Assembly: GCF_004364935.1 (NCBI RefSeq)
Contig: NZ_SOBT01000009.1
Span: 457,994 to 521,993 of the forward strand
Direction: 5' to 3'
Length of the DNA stretch: 64,000 nt
From: Panacagrimonas perspica
Lineage (GTDB): Bacteria; Pseudomonadota; Gammaproteobacteria; Nevskiales; Nevskiaceae
Part shown: one piece after another, positions 17,968-27,280 of the stretch
How the letters are laid out: each line of letters starts with the position of its first letter
Numbering within the stretch: position 1 is the stretch's first letter
The notes under the pieces: generated by a model
The model's input: only the letters and a program-made list of their open reading frames with translations
What the model was told of the DNA's origin: nothing
Databases searched by the model: none
Position numbers and translations under genes: made by a program

Positions 17968-18578
17968 TGTCCCGCTATACCGTAGGCCTCACTGGCGGCA
18001 TCGCCAGCGGAAAGTCGCTGGTGAGCGAACACTTCCGGGCGCTCGGAGTTCCCGTGCTGGACGCTGATCAGGTGTCTCGCATCGTCGTCGAACCCGGGCA
18101 GCCGGCGCTGGCCGAGATCGCAGAGCATTTCGGGACGGATGTCCTGCTGGCCGATGGACAACTCGACCGGCGGCGTCTGCGCGAGATCGTGTTCTCGGAT
18201 CCCGCCGCACGGCGCCGGCTCGAGCAGATCACGCACCCCCGAATCCGCGTGCACATCCGTCAGTGGATGGATGCTCAGACCGCGCCCTACTGCATCCTCG
18301 AGAACGCCATCCTGTTCGAGTCCGGCATGGATGCGCTGGTCGACCGCGTGCTGGTCGTCGACGTGCCCGAGGACGTGCAGCGCCAGCGCCTGACGGGTCG
18401 CGACGGAATCGATGCCGCCTTCGTCGAGAGAATGCTGGCCGCGCAAAGTCCGCGCGATTTGCGCGTGAGCCGGGCGGACGACGTATTGCTGAACACCGGC
18501 ACTCCGGAGCAGACGCAGGCGGAAGTCCTGCGCCTGCATGCCGCTTATCTCGTCAGAGCGACCGCCGCCAAAGGCTAG
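17967..18578 (+). CDS. coaE: dephospho-CoA kinase
   Basis: The 203-residue P-loop kinase phosphorylates dephospho-CoA in the last step of coenzyme A synthesis. The P-loop GGIASGKS occupies residues 10-17; the substrate region LDADQVSR and the late RLTGRDGID segment are family-typical. The ATG overlaps the pilD stop (TGATG), so expression is translationally coupled. The pilD-coaE-zapD order is common in gammaproteobacteria. Confidence 0.96.
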   Translation: MSRYTVGLTGGIASGKSLVSEHFRALGVPVLDADQVSRIVVEPGQPALAEIAEHFGTDVLLADGQLDRRRLREIVFSDPAARRRLEQITHPRIRVHIRQWMDAQTAPYCILENAILFESGMDALVDRVLVVDVPEDVQRQRLTGRDGIDAAFVERMLAAQSPRDLRVSRADDVLLNTGTPEQTQAEVLRLHAAYLVRATAAKG

Positions 18579-18670
18579 CTTTCGAGATCGGCCGACGACA
18601 CGCCAATCTGAAATTGCCCTGACCTGTGCACTGGGTCACAATCGAATCACTTTTGCCGGACCGTTTTGGC

Positions 18671-19447
18671 GTGAGCACAGGGCTGGAAGCGATCGTTTTC
18701 GAACAGCCGCTCAATGAGCGGATCAGGACCTTCCTGCGTCTTGAGTTCCTGTTCGGCCAATACGAGCACCATCGGGCGGACCCGAGTCCTCTGGGTACCC
18801 GTGCCCGCCTGCATGCCCTGCTCGACATTCTCACGGTGCTGGGCCGCTCGGACCTGAAGAAGGACATCCTCAAGGATCTGAACGATCAGCAGGCCGTGCT
18901 GTTGCGCCTGGCCAACCGGCCGGGCGTCGACAATTCGCGCCTCCAGGCGGTGCTGAAGGAAATCACGGTCGGCATCAATGGCCTGCAGCAACTCGCAACC
19001 CAGTTCGCCTCGACGGCGCTGCGCGACAACGAGTTCCTGATGTCGATCCACAACCGCAGCTCGATTCCCGGCGGGACCTGCGCATTCGACCTGCCTGCCT
19101 ACCATCACTGGCTGGCCCAGCCGGCAGAGAAGCAGCAGCGCGACCTCGACACCTGGTTCGCCGATCTCGTGCCGTTCGCCCAGGGCATCCTGCTGAATCT
19201 GCGCCTGCTTCGCGGCAGCGTGGCGGTCACGGACGCGGTGGCGCCGGGCGGCACCTACGTTCATGCCCCGCAGAGCGCCTGCAGCCTTCTGCGGGTGTTC
19301 GTGCCCCGGGAGGAAAGCGTCTATCCCGAGATCAGCGCCGGCAGCCACCGTTTCACGCTGCGATTCATGCAGTTGCGCGACGTCAACCAGCGCGCCGCGC
19401 AGGCGCACCGGGACATCGCGTTTCGTTTGCAGTGCTGCGCGTTCTGA
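18671..19447 (+). CDS. zapD: cell division protein ZapD
   Basis: The 258-residue protein matches ZapD (formerly YacF, DUF1342), which cross-links FtsZ filaments at midcell. The N-terminal FEQPLNERIRTFLRLEFL and the central NDNEFLMSIHNRSSIPGGTCAFDLPAYHHWL-type region (here from about 155) are conserved. The start is uncertain: GTG 18671 (VSTGLEAIVFEQ) fits the family N-terminus; GTG 18626 would add 15 residues. Neither has a strong ribosome-binding site. It follows coaE. Where many relatives have yacG, a convergent rubredoxin gene lies here. Confidence 0.9.
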   Translation: MSTGLEAIVFEQPLNERIRTFLRLEFLFGQYEHHRADPSPLGTRARLHALLDILTVLGRSDLKKDILKDLNDQQAVLLRLANRPGVDNSRLQAVLKEITVGINGLQQLATQFASTALRDNEFLMSIHNRSSIPGGTCAFDLPAYHHWLAQPAEKQQRDLDTWFADLVPFAQGILLNLRLLRGSVAVTDAVAPGGTYVHAPQSACSLLRVFVPREESVYPEISAGSHRFTLRFMQLRDVNQRAAQAHRDIAFRLQCCAF

Positions 19448-19524
19448 AGCGGTGACCCGCCTCAGAGGTCTGTCTCAGCGACGAGCCGTCACCGAGACTG
19501 ACCCCTGATACCGACAGCGGTCTC

Positions 19525-19689
19525 TCAGACTTCCACCATCTGGAAATCGGACTTCGCGGCGCCGCAGTCCGGGCAGGTCCACGAATCCGGCACGTCGTCC
19601 CAGGCCGTGCCCGGCGCGATCCCCTCTTCAGGAACGCCCTTGGCCTCGTCGTATTCCCAGTCGCAGACCAGGCAGCGCCACTTCTTCAT
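19525..19689 (-). CDS. rubredoxin
   Basis: The 54-residue one-iron electron carrier has the two iron-binding pairs CLVC (N-terminal) and CPDCG (C-terminal) and the typical [13 protein letters not shown] and WDDVPDSW stretches. It carries electrons to enzymes such as alkane hydroxylases or oxygen-detoxifying proteins; no partner gene is nearby. ATG 19689 (MKKWRCLVC) is the family start with GAGG about nine bases upstream. It converges on zapD. Confidence 0.96.
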   Translation of the reverse strand: MKKWRCLVCDWEYDEAKGVPEEGIAPGTAWDDVPDSWTCPDCGAAKSDFQMVEV

Positions 19690-19806
19690 CTGAAAAACCT
19701 CGGTTCGAAGGATCAAGCGGGCCGCCTCTCGGACGCGCTCGCATAAACGGCGCGGATTTTACGCGGATTGCCTGCGCCTTCGTCCAACCGATCGGCGAAC
19801 GACGGG

Positions 19807-19840
19807 CAAAAAAGAACCGGGCCGGCAAGCCGGACCCGGT
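19807..19840 (-). terminator. minus-strand intrinsic terminator
   Basis: Read on the minus strand, ACCGGGTCCGG, loop CTTG and CCGGCCCGGT form a 10-bp stem with one bulge, followed by TCTTTTTTGCC. It indicates a transcript coming from beyond 19840 on the minus strand, consistent with the small ORF at 19924-20022. Confidence 0.75.
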
Positions 19841-19923
19841 CAGGGGGGAGAGACAGTACGCAGACTCTTGGGCCGCTTGGCGGAGCACCTTCGAGGGCAC
19901 CCTCACCAGAATTCTTTGAAGCC

Positions 19924-20022
19924 TCAACACATCGCCTGAAGCGGAAGCGTGATCACCAGCAGGGCCGCTGCGAGCATCCAGTGCAGAACGGTCGGAAACC
20001 GGTTCCTGCGATGGCGTCTCAT
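19924..20022 (-). CDS. putative 32-residue membrane-anchored small protein
   Basis: A short frame reads MRRHRRNRFPTVLHWMLAAA and continues as a hydrophobic helix ending PLQAMC. It has an arginine-rich N-terminus and one membrane segment or signal anchor. AGGAGA lies ten bases before ATG 20022, and an intrinsic terminator lies about 85 bp downstream, so it has the parts of a real transcription unit. I do not recognise a family. It could instead be a regulatory leader peptide or chance. Confidence 0.4.
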   Translation of the reverse strand: MRRHRRNRFPTVLHWMLAAALLVITLPLQAMC

Positions 20023-20371
20023 GGCGCTTGGGTCTCCTGCGGTGCTGCATCCCTGAAGCGATGAGTCCATCCTGCGCCGATGCCTGCGAGCGGTCAGGCC
20101 TTCGCCGATGAATGAGGGTTGGCGACCGACAGCCGTACGGGTCAATAGGCGAGAGGTGATTCGGGCTCCCGGCCATCGCCTGCAGGGCGCCGCCGGGCGG
20201 TGCGCGATCAGCCCTGCGACGGCGGTAGCGCGCGGAACGGACGCTCGCCGTCGTGCCAACGACGGGTTTGCCGAAAACCTTCCTCGCCCGCGCTTCGATC
20301 GTCGCGAACCGACGCGAACGCGCAGGGGTTCGCGTTAAACTTGCGCCGCTTCTATCCCCCTTGCGACCCCG
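20023..20371. other. 349-bp gap upstream of argS
   Basis: This region separates the minus-strand small ORF from argS. It should hold both promoters, but no clear -35/-10 pair stands out. Open frames here are arginine-rich and look like GC artefacts. No tRNA, repeat or strong hairpin was seen. Confidence 0.3.
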
Positions 20372-22081
20372 ATGAAATCCCAACTGCAGGCGCTACTGGA
20401 ACAGGCGCTCGCTTCGCTGTCGTCGACGCTCGGCCGCGAGGTCGCGATGCCATCCAGCGTCCAGATCGATGCCGCCAAGGACGCGCGCCACGGCGACTTC
20501 GCGACCAATCTCGCAATGGTGGTCGCCAAACCGCTGGGCCAGCCCCCGCGCGCCATCGCCGAGGCGCTGCTCAAGCACCTCCCGGCTTCGCCGCTGATCG
20601 CCAAGGCGGAGATCGCCGGGCCCGGCTTCATCAACTTCTTCCTCAACGCCGACGCCTTCACGTCGCTGGTGAGCGACATCATCGCCGCAGGCGAGCGCTA
20701 CGGCCGCGACGATTCCAAGCGCCGCGGCAAGGTGGTGGTGGAGTTCGTCTCCGCCAACCCCACCGGCCCGCTGCACGTGGGCCATGGCCGCGGCGCGGCC
20801 GTGGGCGATTGCCTGGCGCGCCTGTACGAGGCCGCGGGCTGGGACGTGACGCGCGAGTTCTACTACAACGACGCCGGCGCACAGATCAGCAACCTCGGCG
20901 CGTCGGTGCACGCCCGCATCAAGGGCATCGCGCCCGAAGAGGCCGGCTGGCCCGAGAACGGCTATCGCGGCGACTACATCGTCGACGTGGCCAAGGCCTA
21001 CCTGGCGGGCGAGACGGTGATCGCCGACGACCGCGAAGTCACCGCCAAGGCCGACGCCGACGACGTCGCCGCGATCACCGACTTCGCGGTGGCCTACCTG
21101 CGCCGCGAACAGGATGCCGATCTCAAGGCTTTCGGTGTCGCGTTCGACGTCTACTCGCTGGAATCCGCGCTCTACACCGAGGGCAAGGTGGAGCAGACCG
21201 TGGCCGCGCTGATCGCGTCGGGCCACACGTTCGAACAGGACGATGCGCTGTGGCTGCGCACCACCGGCTTCGGCGACGACAAGGACCGCGTCATGCGCAA
21301 GCGTGAAGGCGGCTACACCTATTTCCTGCCGGACGTGGCGTATCACGTCGGCAAGTGGCAACGCGGCTACACGCGCGCGGTCAACGAGCAGGGCTCGGAC
21401 CATCACGGCACCATCGCCCGCGTGCGCGCCGGCCTGCAGGCGCTGAACCTGGGCATCCCCAAGAACTGGCCCAGCTACGTGCTACACCAGATGGTGACGG
21501 TGATGCGCGGCGGCGAAGAGGTGAAGATCTCCAAGCGCGCCGGCAGCTACGTGACCTTGCGCGACCTGATCGACGAAGTCGGTCGCGACGCCACGCGTTA
21601 CTTCCTCACCGCGCGCAAATCGGATTCGCACCTGGTGTTCGACGTGGACCTCGCGCGCTCGAAGTCCGACGAGAACCCGGTCTATTACATCCAGTACGCG
21701 CATGCGCGCATCTGCTCGGTGCTGCGCCAGGCCGTCGAGCGCGGCATGCCGTTCGACGCCGCTGCCGCGGGCACCACGCTGCATCGCCTGACCGAGGCGC
21801 CGGAGAAGGCCTTGCTCGCTCACCTGGCCAAGTTCCCCGAGATGGTCAGCGTGGCGGCCGAGCAGAACGCGCCGCACAGCGTGGCGTTCTTCCTGCGCGA
21901 CACCGCCGACCTTCTGCACAGCTACTACAACGCGATCGACGCCGCGGGAAATCGGATCAGGTTCCTGGTGGAAGACGACGCCGACCTCACGCGCGCGCGT
22001 CTGGCGCTGGTGGTGGCCACGCGCCAAGTGATCCGCAACGGCCTCGCGCTGATCGGCGTGTCCGCGCCGGAGAGCATGTAA
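20372..22081 (+). CDS. argS: arginyl-tRNA synthetase
   Basis: The 569-residue class I synthetase charges tRNA-Arg. It has the N-terminal additional domain (1-110) for the tRNA D-loop, the HIGH-type motif in [15 protein letters not shown], a KMSKS-type motif in KISKRAG (K385) and the anticodon-binding DALR domain at the C-terminus. The length is normal. It lies three bases upstream of the SPOR-domain gene, an arrangement shared with many gammaproteobacteria. Confidence 0.97.
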   Translation: MKSQLQALLEQALASLSSTLGREVAMPSSVQIDAAKDARHGDFATNLAMVVAKPLGQPPRAIAEALLKHLPASPLIAKAEIAGPGFINFFLNADAFTSLVSDIIAAGERYGRDDSKRRGKVVVEFVSANPTGPLHVGHGRGAAVGDCLARLYEAAGWDVTREFYYNDAGAQISNLGASVHARIKGIAPEEAGWPENGYRGDYIVDVAKAYLAGETVIADDREVTAKADADDVAAITDFAVAYLRREQDADLKAFGVAFDVYSLESALYTEGKVEQTVAALIASGHTFEQDDALWLRTTGFGDDKDRVMRKREGGYTYFLPDVAYHVGKWQRGYTRAVNEQGSDHHGTIARVRAGLQALNLGIPKNWPSYVLHQMVTVMRGGEEVKISKRAGSYVTLRDLIDEVGRDATRYFLTARKSDSHLVFDVDLARSKSDENPVYYIQYAHARICSVLRQAVERGMPFDAAAAGTTLHRLTEAPEKALLAHLAKFPEMVSVAAEQNAPHSVAFFLRDTADLLHSYYNAIDAAGNRIRFLVEDDADLTRARLALVVATRQVIRNGLALIGVSAPESM

Positions 22082-22084
22082 GGC

Positions 22085-22726
22085 ATGGCACGAGACTACG
22101 CAGCACGAAATCGCAGACCCGCTCCGAAAGCCGCCGGCCTGCCGGGCTGGGTGTGGCTGATCGCCGGCCTGTCGATGGGCCTGGTCGTCGCCTGCATCGT
22201 CTACATCGGCCGCCCGGCGCAGCCGATGCCGATGGCCGCCGCCAACGGAACGACAGAGGCAGCGGCGCCGGACAAGCCGCGCGCCAAGGTGGAGATTCCG
22301 CCGAAGGAAGATCCGCGCTTCGACTTCTACACGCTGCTGGAGAAGGAGCAGGTTCTGGTGCCCGGCGAAACCCGCCTCCGGCCGCCCGTGCCCGCGGCCA
22401 CCGCCGCGCGCCCGACGACGCCCGGAACCGCGCCCGCGACGGCCCTCACGTCACCAACTCCCGCGACGACTCCCGCCGCCCCCGGCAGCAGTGGGCAGTA
22501 CCTGATCCTCGCCGGCTCGTTCCGCGATGCGACGAATGCCGATGCGCACAAGGCCAAGCTCGCGATGGCTGGCGTCGAGGCCCGCATCGAGACGATCACG
22601 ACACAGGATCATGCGACGCTGTATCGCGTGCGCGTCGGTCCCTCGAAATCGCTCGAGCAGGCGCAGGGCGTGGCCGCGAAGCTGAAGTCGCAGGGATTCG
22701 ACAGCCGGGTGGTCAAGCTGCCCTGA
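22085..22726 (+). CDS. ftsN: SPOR-domain protein, FtsN-like
   Basis: The 213-residue bitopic protein has a basic cytoplasmic N-terminus, one membrane helix (about 20-42, WVWLIAGLSMGLVVACIVYI), a proline/alanine/threonine-rich periplasmic linker (about 95-140) and a C-terminal SPOR domain (140-213, GQYLILAGSF to the end) that binds denuded septal glycan. Position behind argS and the architecture fit FtsN, which activates septal peptidoglycan synthesis. Sequence identity to FtsN outside SPOR cannot be judged by eye. Confidence 0.85.
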   Translation: MARDYAARNRRPAPKAAGLPGWVWLIAGLSMGLVVACIVYIGRPAQPMPMAAANGTTEAAAPDKPRAKVEIPPKEDPRFDFYTLLEKEQVLVPGETRLRPPVPAATAARPTTPGTAPATALTSPTPATTPAAPGSSGQYLILAGSFRDATNADAHKAKLAMAGVEARIETITTQDHATLYRVRVGPSKSLEQAQGVAAKLKSQGFDSRVVKLP

Positions 22727-22738
22727 GGAGCATTTCCG

Positions 22739-24667
22739 ATGCGCGGCCGATGGGCGTGGTGCCTCTTCGTCTCCCTGATCCCCGGGCTCGCACTCGCAGC
22801 GGCTGAAGTCTCGCGCATCGAACGCGGCAATCTGGTGATGGAGAATCTGCCCGAGGTTCCGGCGGAATTCTCCGAGCGCATCAACGCCTATCAGCAGACC
22901 CGCAGCGCCTCGTTCCGCGGCTGGACCGCCGACGGCAGCGCGCTGATCACGACGCGCTTCGGCGAAACCGCGCAGGTCCATCGTGTCGCGATGCCGGGCG
23001 GCGCGCGTACCCAGCTCACGTTCTATCCCGAACCGATCGCGGAAGCCCTTCCCGCGCCCCATGGCGCGGACTTCGTGTTCGGGAAGGACAAGGGTGGCGA
23101 CGAGTTCTACCAACTGTGGAACTACGACGCGAAGCGCGGACTCGCCACCCGCCTGACCGAGGGCCGCGCGCGCAACACCGCCGCGATCTGGTCCAACGAC
23201 GGCAAGCGCCTCGCGTACTCCACGACGCGCCGCAACGGCCGCGACACCGACATCCACGTCCTCGATCCGGCGACGCGACAGTCGCACGCCGTGCACGAAT
23301 CCGAGGGCACGTGGATGACGCTCGACTGGTCGCCGGACGATCGCTGGCTGCTCGCGCAGAAGTACATCTCGATCAACCAGACCGAGCTGTGGCTGCTGCC
23401 CGCGCAGGGCGGCGCACCGCTGCGCTTCCATCCATCGACGCACCCCATCGCGTTCGGCGCCGCGCGCTACGCGCGGGACGGCAAAGGCATCTATTACATC
23501 TCCGACGAGGATTCCGACGTCCGTCGCCTGCGCTATGAGGCCATCGACGGGCGCGATGCGCGCGTCGTCAGCGGCGAGATCTCTTGGGACGTCGACCATC
23601 TCGCGCTGTCCGACGGCGGCGCCTTCCTCGCGTACACGATCAACGCGGACGGATTCTCCGAACTGCATGTGCTCGACCTGCGCACCGGCAAGCCGATGCG
23701 CCTGCCCGCCGTGCCGCGTGGCGTGATCGACGATCTGCACTTCGACGCGAAGGGACGACAGCTTGGCTTCTCGCTCAACAACTCGCGCAACGCGGGCGAC
23801 GTGTATTCGATCCGCCTGTCGCAACGCCAGCTGCTGCGCTGGACGGCGAGCGAGACCGGCGGGCTCGACGCCTCGAAGTTCGTCGAACCCGAGCTGGTCC
23901 GCTTCCCGAGTTTCGATGCGCGCAGCATTCCCGCGTTCTACTACCGCGCCCCGCAGGACGGCCCGCGGCCGGTGCTGATCCAGATCCACGGCGGCCCCGA
24001 GGCACAGGCCCTGCCGCTGTTCTCGCCGATCACCGAGTTCTACCTGCGCGAACTCGGCGTGTCGGTGCTGGTGCCCAACGTGCGCGGCTCGGACGGTTAC
24101 GGGAAGGCCTACCTGCAGCTCGACAATGCGGAGAAGCGCGAAGACTCGGTGAAGGACATCGGCGCGCTGCTCGACTGGATCGCCACGCGTCCGGAACTCG
24201 ATCGCACCCGCGTCGCGGTCGCAGGCGGCAGCTACGGCGGCTACATGACCTTGGCGAGTCTCGCGACCTTCAACGACCGGCTGCGCTGCGGCATCGACAC
24301 GGTGGGGATCAGCAACTTCGTCACGTTTCTCGGCAACACGCAGGACTATCGGCGCGACCTGCGCCGCGCCGAGTACGGCGACGAGCGCGATCCGGCGATG
24401 CGCGCTTTGCTCGAGCGCATTTCGCCGACGACCAACGCCCACAAGATCCGGCGGCCGCTGTACGTGATCCAGGGTGCCAACGATCCGCGCGTGCCGGCCT
24501 CGGAAGCCGAGCAGATCGTGAAGACCGTGCGATCGCAGGGCGGTGAGGTCTGGTATCTGCTGGCGAAGGACGAGGGCCACGGGTTCCGCAAGAAGGCGAA
24601 CCGCGATCTGGCGACGACCTCAGGCGCGATGTTCCTGCAAAGCTGCCTGTCCGAATCGATCCCGTAG
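22739..24667 (+). CDS. S9 family prolyl oligopeptidase-like serine peptidase, secreted
   Basis: The 642-residue protein has a Sec signal peptide (1-21), an N-terminal beta-propeller (about 40-380, repeated D-S-PDD-W and TDIHVLD motifs) and a C-terminal alpha/beta hydrolase domain. The catalytic triad is S498 in GGSYGGYM, D582 in GANDPRVP and H614 in DEGHGF. It is likely a periplasmic dipeptidyl or acylaminoacyl peptidase. It follows the ftsN-like gene by 12 bp and may be co-transcribed. Its TAG stop lies within a palindromic repeat. Confidence 0.94.
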   Translation: MRGRWAWCLFVSLIPGLALAAAEVSRIERGNLVMENLPEVPAEFSERINAYQQTRSASFRGWTADGSALITTRFGETAQVHRVAMPGGARTQLTFYPEPIAEALPAPHGADFVFGKDKGGDEFYQLWNYDAKRGLATRLTEGRARNTAAIWSNDGKRLAYSTTRRNGRDTDIHVLDPATRQSHAVHESEGTWMTLDWSPDDRWLLAQKYISINQTELWLLPAQGGAPLRFHPSTHPIAFGAARYARDGKGIYYISDEDSDVRRLRYEAIDGRDARVVSGEISWDVDHLALSDGGAFLAYTINADGFSELHVLDLRTGKPMRLPAVPRGVIDDLHFDAKGRQLGFSLNNSRNAGDVYSIRLSQRQLLRWTASETGGLDASKFVEPELVRFPSFDARSIPAFYYRAPQDGPRPVLIQIHGGPEAQALPLFSPITEFYLRELGVSVLVPNVRGSDGYGKAYLQLDNAEKREDSVKDIGALLDWIATRPELDRTRVAVAGGSYGGYMTLASLATFNDRLRCGIDTVGISNFVTFLGNTQDYRRDLRRAEYGDERDPAMRALLERISPTTNAHKIRRPLYVIQGANDPRVPASEAEQIVKTVRSQGGEVWYLLAKDEGHGFRKKANRDLATTSGAMFLQSCLSESIP

Positions 24668-24720
24668 CCCGGGATTGCGCTCCGTATGCGAGGGGAACCC
24701 GGGGCTTCGCCCGGGCTACG
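24663..24720. repeat. GTAGCCCGGG palindromic repeat element
   Basis: The outer arms CGTAGCCCGGG (24663-24673) and CCCGGGCTACG (24710-24720) are exact complements, with an inner GGGGAACCCGGGGC segment. This is the fourth copy of the element seen at 4080, 7061 and 10903. It lies between the convergent S9 peptidase and kinase genes and provides the peptidase stop codon. Confidence 0.82.
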
Positions 24721-24727
24721 GAGCGCC

Positions 24728-27280
24728 TCAGTCGCGCATCACGCGAAAGCCGACGATCTTCAGCGTCGCGTTCGGCGCGCTCGCGGTGCGGTCCGACGAG
24801 CGCAGGTTGCGCGTGGCATCTCCCCAGGAGCCGCCCCGCAGCACGCGCCGCGCACAGTTCGGCGGGTCGTAGGCCGATGCATCGGCCGCCTGCCGATAAC
24901 TCTGGTAACAGTCCTGCGTCCATTCCCAGACGTTGCCCGCCACATCGAACAGGCCGAAGGCATTGGCGCGATACCGGCCCACCGGCGCCGTCAGCGGCTC
25001 GCCGTCGTCGCAGGGGAAGGTGTTCCAGTCCGGGTTCTGTTTCTTGGCCTGGCGATCCGCCACGTTGGCGTAGGTGCAGGCCGCCGTGCCGTCTTCGCCC
25101 CACGGAAAGGGCGAGCGCGAGCCTGCGCGCATCAGGTACTCGAATTCCGCTTCGGTCGGCAGCCGGTAATGCTTTCCGCTGGTGCGCGACAACCAGGCCA
25201 CGTAGTGCTGGGCGTCGTTCCAGCTCACGTTGATAACCGGCCGCTGGCCGCGTCCCCATCCGGCGTCGCGAGGCGTGCCCGCACAACCGCCGCCCGCCAC
25301 GCAGCCCGCCCAATCGTCGAACGTCACTTCGTAGCGGCCGGCGTAGAAAGCCCCGATGCTCAGTTGGCGAAGCGGCTTTTCGTCCGCCTCGCCGGTTCCT
25401 GCGACGTCGCCCATCTCGAGCATGCCGGCGGCGATCTTCACCATCTCGGGACAGGCCGGGCAGTCGCGGAAACCGCCGGGCAAGGTCTTGGGCGCCGCGC
25501 TGGCCGTCCCGGCAGGCGCAACCGGCTTGGGGGCCGGCTTCTCGACGACCTCGGTCTTCGGCTGCGGCTCGACCACCGGTTTTTCGGATTCCCGCGCCGG
25601 CGTCTCGGTCCCCGGTTGCGGCTTGGCGACGGCCTTCGGCTGCAGCGCCGCGATCCGGATGTCGGCCGTCGCCACGTGCGGACTGCGCGGGAAAGCCTTC
25701 CTGAAAGCCTTCCACCCATCCAGCGTGTCGCCCTCCTTCGCCGCTTCGAAGGCCTCGCGTTCGGCAGCTTCTTTCACCGACTCCACAGGCTTCGCGATCT
25801 CGGCCGGTGCCGGCGGCTGGATCGGCGGCGCGACCGCCTGCACGTCGACGGCGACCGGCTCCGACCACAGCGTGGTGCGCAGGGATTCCGGAACGCGATC
25901 CCGCAGATCCTGTGGCACCTGGTCGCGGGCGACGTAGGCCACCGCCGCGATCGAGACCAGCAGGCCCAGCAAGGGCAAGGCCTTGCCTCCACCGCTGCGT
26001 GGAGACGAGGGCGCAACGGATGCCGTGACCGGCTCCGGCGGCGGGGCCGGCACGCGGGGCGGAATCGCCAGATTCAGGAACTGCGTCGCCTCGTGCGGAG
26101 CGGGCTCCGGCGAAACAGCGGGAGCCCCACGCCCTTGCAGCGAAGGGCGGCTCGCGGCCTCGGCCAGCACGGTGTCGGTGCGGGGGGACGTGATCGGTCC
26201 GCCCGGACGCTGCGTGTCGCGCACCTCGGGCGCGATCTGCAGGGGCTGCGTCACCGGCCCCGGCTGCGTGAACGGTTCGATCGAGACGCCGTGCGCCCTG
26301 AGCCGCGCGACCGTGTTCTCGGGAAGCGGCAGCTTGCCGTCGAGCGCGCGCCGGAATTCGGCGACGCTCTGCGGACGGCTGCGACCGGCCAGCTCCATGC
26401 CCCAGTCGATGGCCGCCAGGAATGCGCGGCCGTAGCCCGGCTCCTGCATCAAGCGGGCAGCTGCCGGCACCAGCGGATCGGCGGCCCCGTTCGCAAGCTG
26501 CATGGACCGCAGTGAGGCCTCCACCGGTGCCTCGCCGGTGACGCAGTGGTACATCACGGCGGCCAGCCCGTACACATCGGTGTGCTGGCCGTGCGGGTTG
26601 TCACGCGTGGCACGCCCGTACTGCTCGAGAGCGGCATATCCGGGCGTGTACGCCACCAGTTCGCTGTAGCGCGTGTAGTCCTGCACCTCGTCCACGGCCT
26701 GTGCGCGCGCAGCGCCGAAATCGATCAGCACCGGACCGCCCTCGTCCGGGACCATCACGTTGTCCGGCTTGAGATCGCGATGCAGGATGCCCCGCGCGTG
26801 CGCGTGCACCAGCCCATCGAGGATCGGCAGCATCAGCCGGCGCGTGCGCTCCTCGCCCATCGCCCCATCACGCTTGAGGATGGCCTTGAGCGTCTCGCCC
26901 TTCAGGAAGGGCATGACGTAGTAGGCAGTCCCGTTGCGCTGGAACACACGGTGAATCTTGATCACGTTCGGGTGATCGAAGCGCATCAACGACTCGGCTT
27001 CCTGGAAGAAGCCCTTGAGCGCCATCTGGAAGGCCTGTTCGCCGCCCTCGACGTCCGGCGAGAGGGTGACGGTCTGCCCGTCCGGCCGCGTGGCCAGGCC
27101 GCGTGGGAAGTACTCCTTGATCGCCACCAGGCGTAGCGCCTCGCCGGTCTCGGAGCCCGCTTCCCACTCGCGGAATTCCTCGGCGAGATACGTGACGCCG
27201 AACCCGCCCCGACCCAGCTTCCGTACGACGCGGAAGTTATCGATCCACGTCCGTTCGGGCAGCGCGCTGGGCGCGCTCAT
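24728..27280 (-). CDS. transmembrane Ser/Thr protein kinase with extracytoplasmic SUMF/FGE-like domain
   Basis: The 850-residue protein has an N-terminal Hanks-type kinase (about 15-300): glycine loop GRGGFG 23-28, K55, HRDLKPDN 167-174, DFG 187-189. A proline-rich linker leads to one membrane helix (about 432-450), a proline/lysine/glutamate-rich periplasmic stretch and a C-terminal formylglycine-generating-enzyme-like domain (about 600-850). That domain keeps the fold signatures (VSWNDAQHYVAWLS, LPTEAEFEYLMRAG, GNVWEW, RGGSW, GFRV). The RGGSW region lacks the catalytic cysteines of true FGE, so it is more likely a ligand-binding sensor. Its ATG overlaps the stop of the cyclase-FHA gene, whose FHA domain is an obvious phosphothreonine reader for this kinase. 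Confidence 0.93.
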   Translation of the reverse strand: MSAPSALPERTWIDNFRVVRKLGRGGFGVTYLAEEFREWEAGSETGEALRLVAIKEYFPRGLATRPDGQTVTLSPDVEGGEQAFQMALKGFFQEAESLMRFDHPNVIKIHRVFQRNGTAYYVMPFLKGETLKAILKRDGAMGEERTRRLMLPILDGLVHAHARGILHRDLKPDNVMVPDEGGPVLIDFGAARAQAVDEVQDYTRYSELVAYTPGYAALEQYGRATRDNPHGQHTDVYGLAAVMYHCVTGEAPVEASLRSMQLANGAADPLVPAAARLMQEPGYGRAFLAAIDWGMELAGRSRPQSVAEFRRALDGKLPLPENTVARLRAHGVSIEPFTQPGPVTQPLQIAPEVRDTQRPGGPITSPRTDTVLAEAASRPSLQGRGAPAVSPEPAPHEATQFLNLAIPPRVPAPPPEPVTASVAPSSPRSGGGKALPLLGLLVSIAAVAYVARDQVPQDLRDRVPESLRTTLWSEPVAVDVQAVAPPIQPPAPAEIAKPVESVKEAAEREAFEAAKEGDTLDGWKAFRKAFPRSPHVATADIRIAALQPKAVAKPQPGTETPARESEKPVVEPQPKTEVVEKPAPKPVAPAGTASAAPKTLPGGFRDCPACPEMVKIAAGMLEMGDVAGTGEADEKPLRQLSIGAFYAGRYEVTFDDWAGCVAGGGCAGTPRDAGWGRGQRPVINVSWNDAQHYVAWLSRTSGKHYRLPTEAEFEYLMRAGSRSPFPWGEDGTAACTYANVADRQAKKQNPDWNTFPCDDGEPLTAPVGRYRANAFGLFDVAGNVWEWTQDCYQSYRQAADASAYDPPNCARRVLRGGSWGDATRNLRSSDRTASAPNATLKIVGFRVMRD

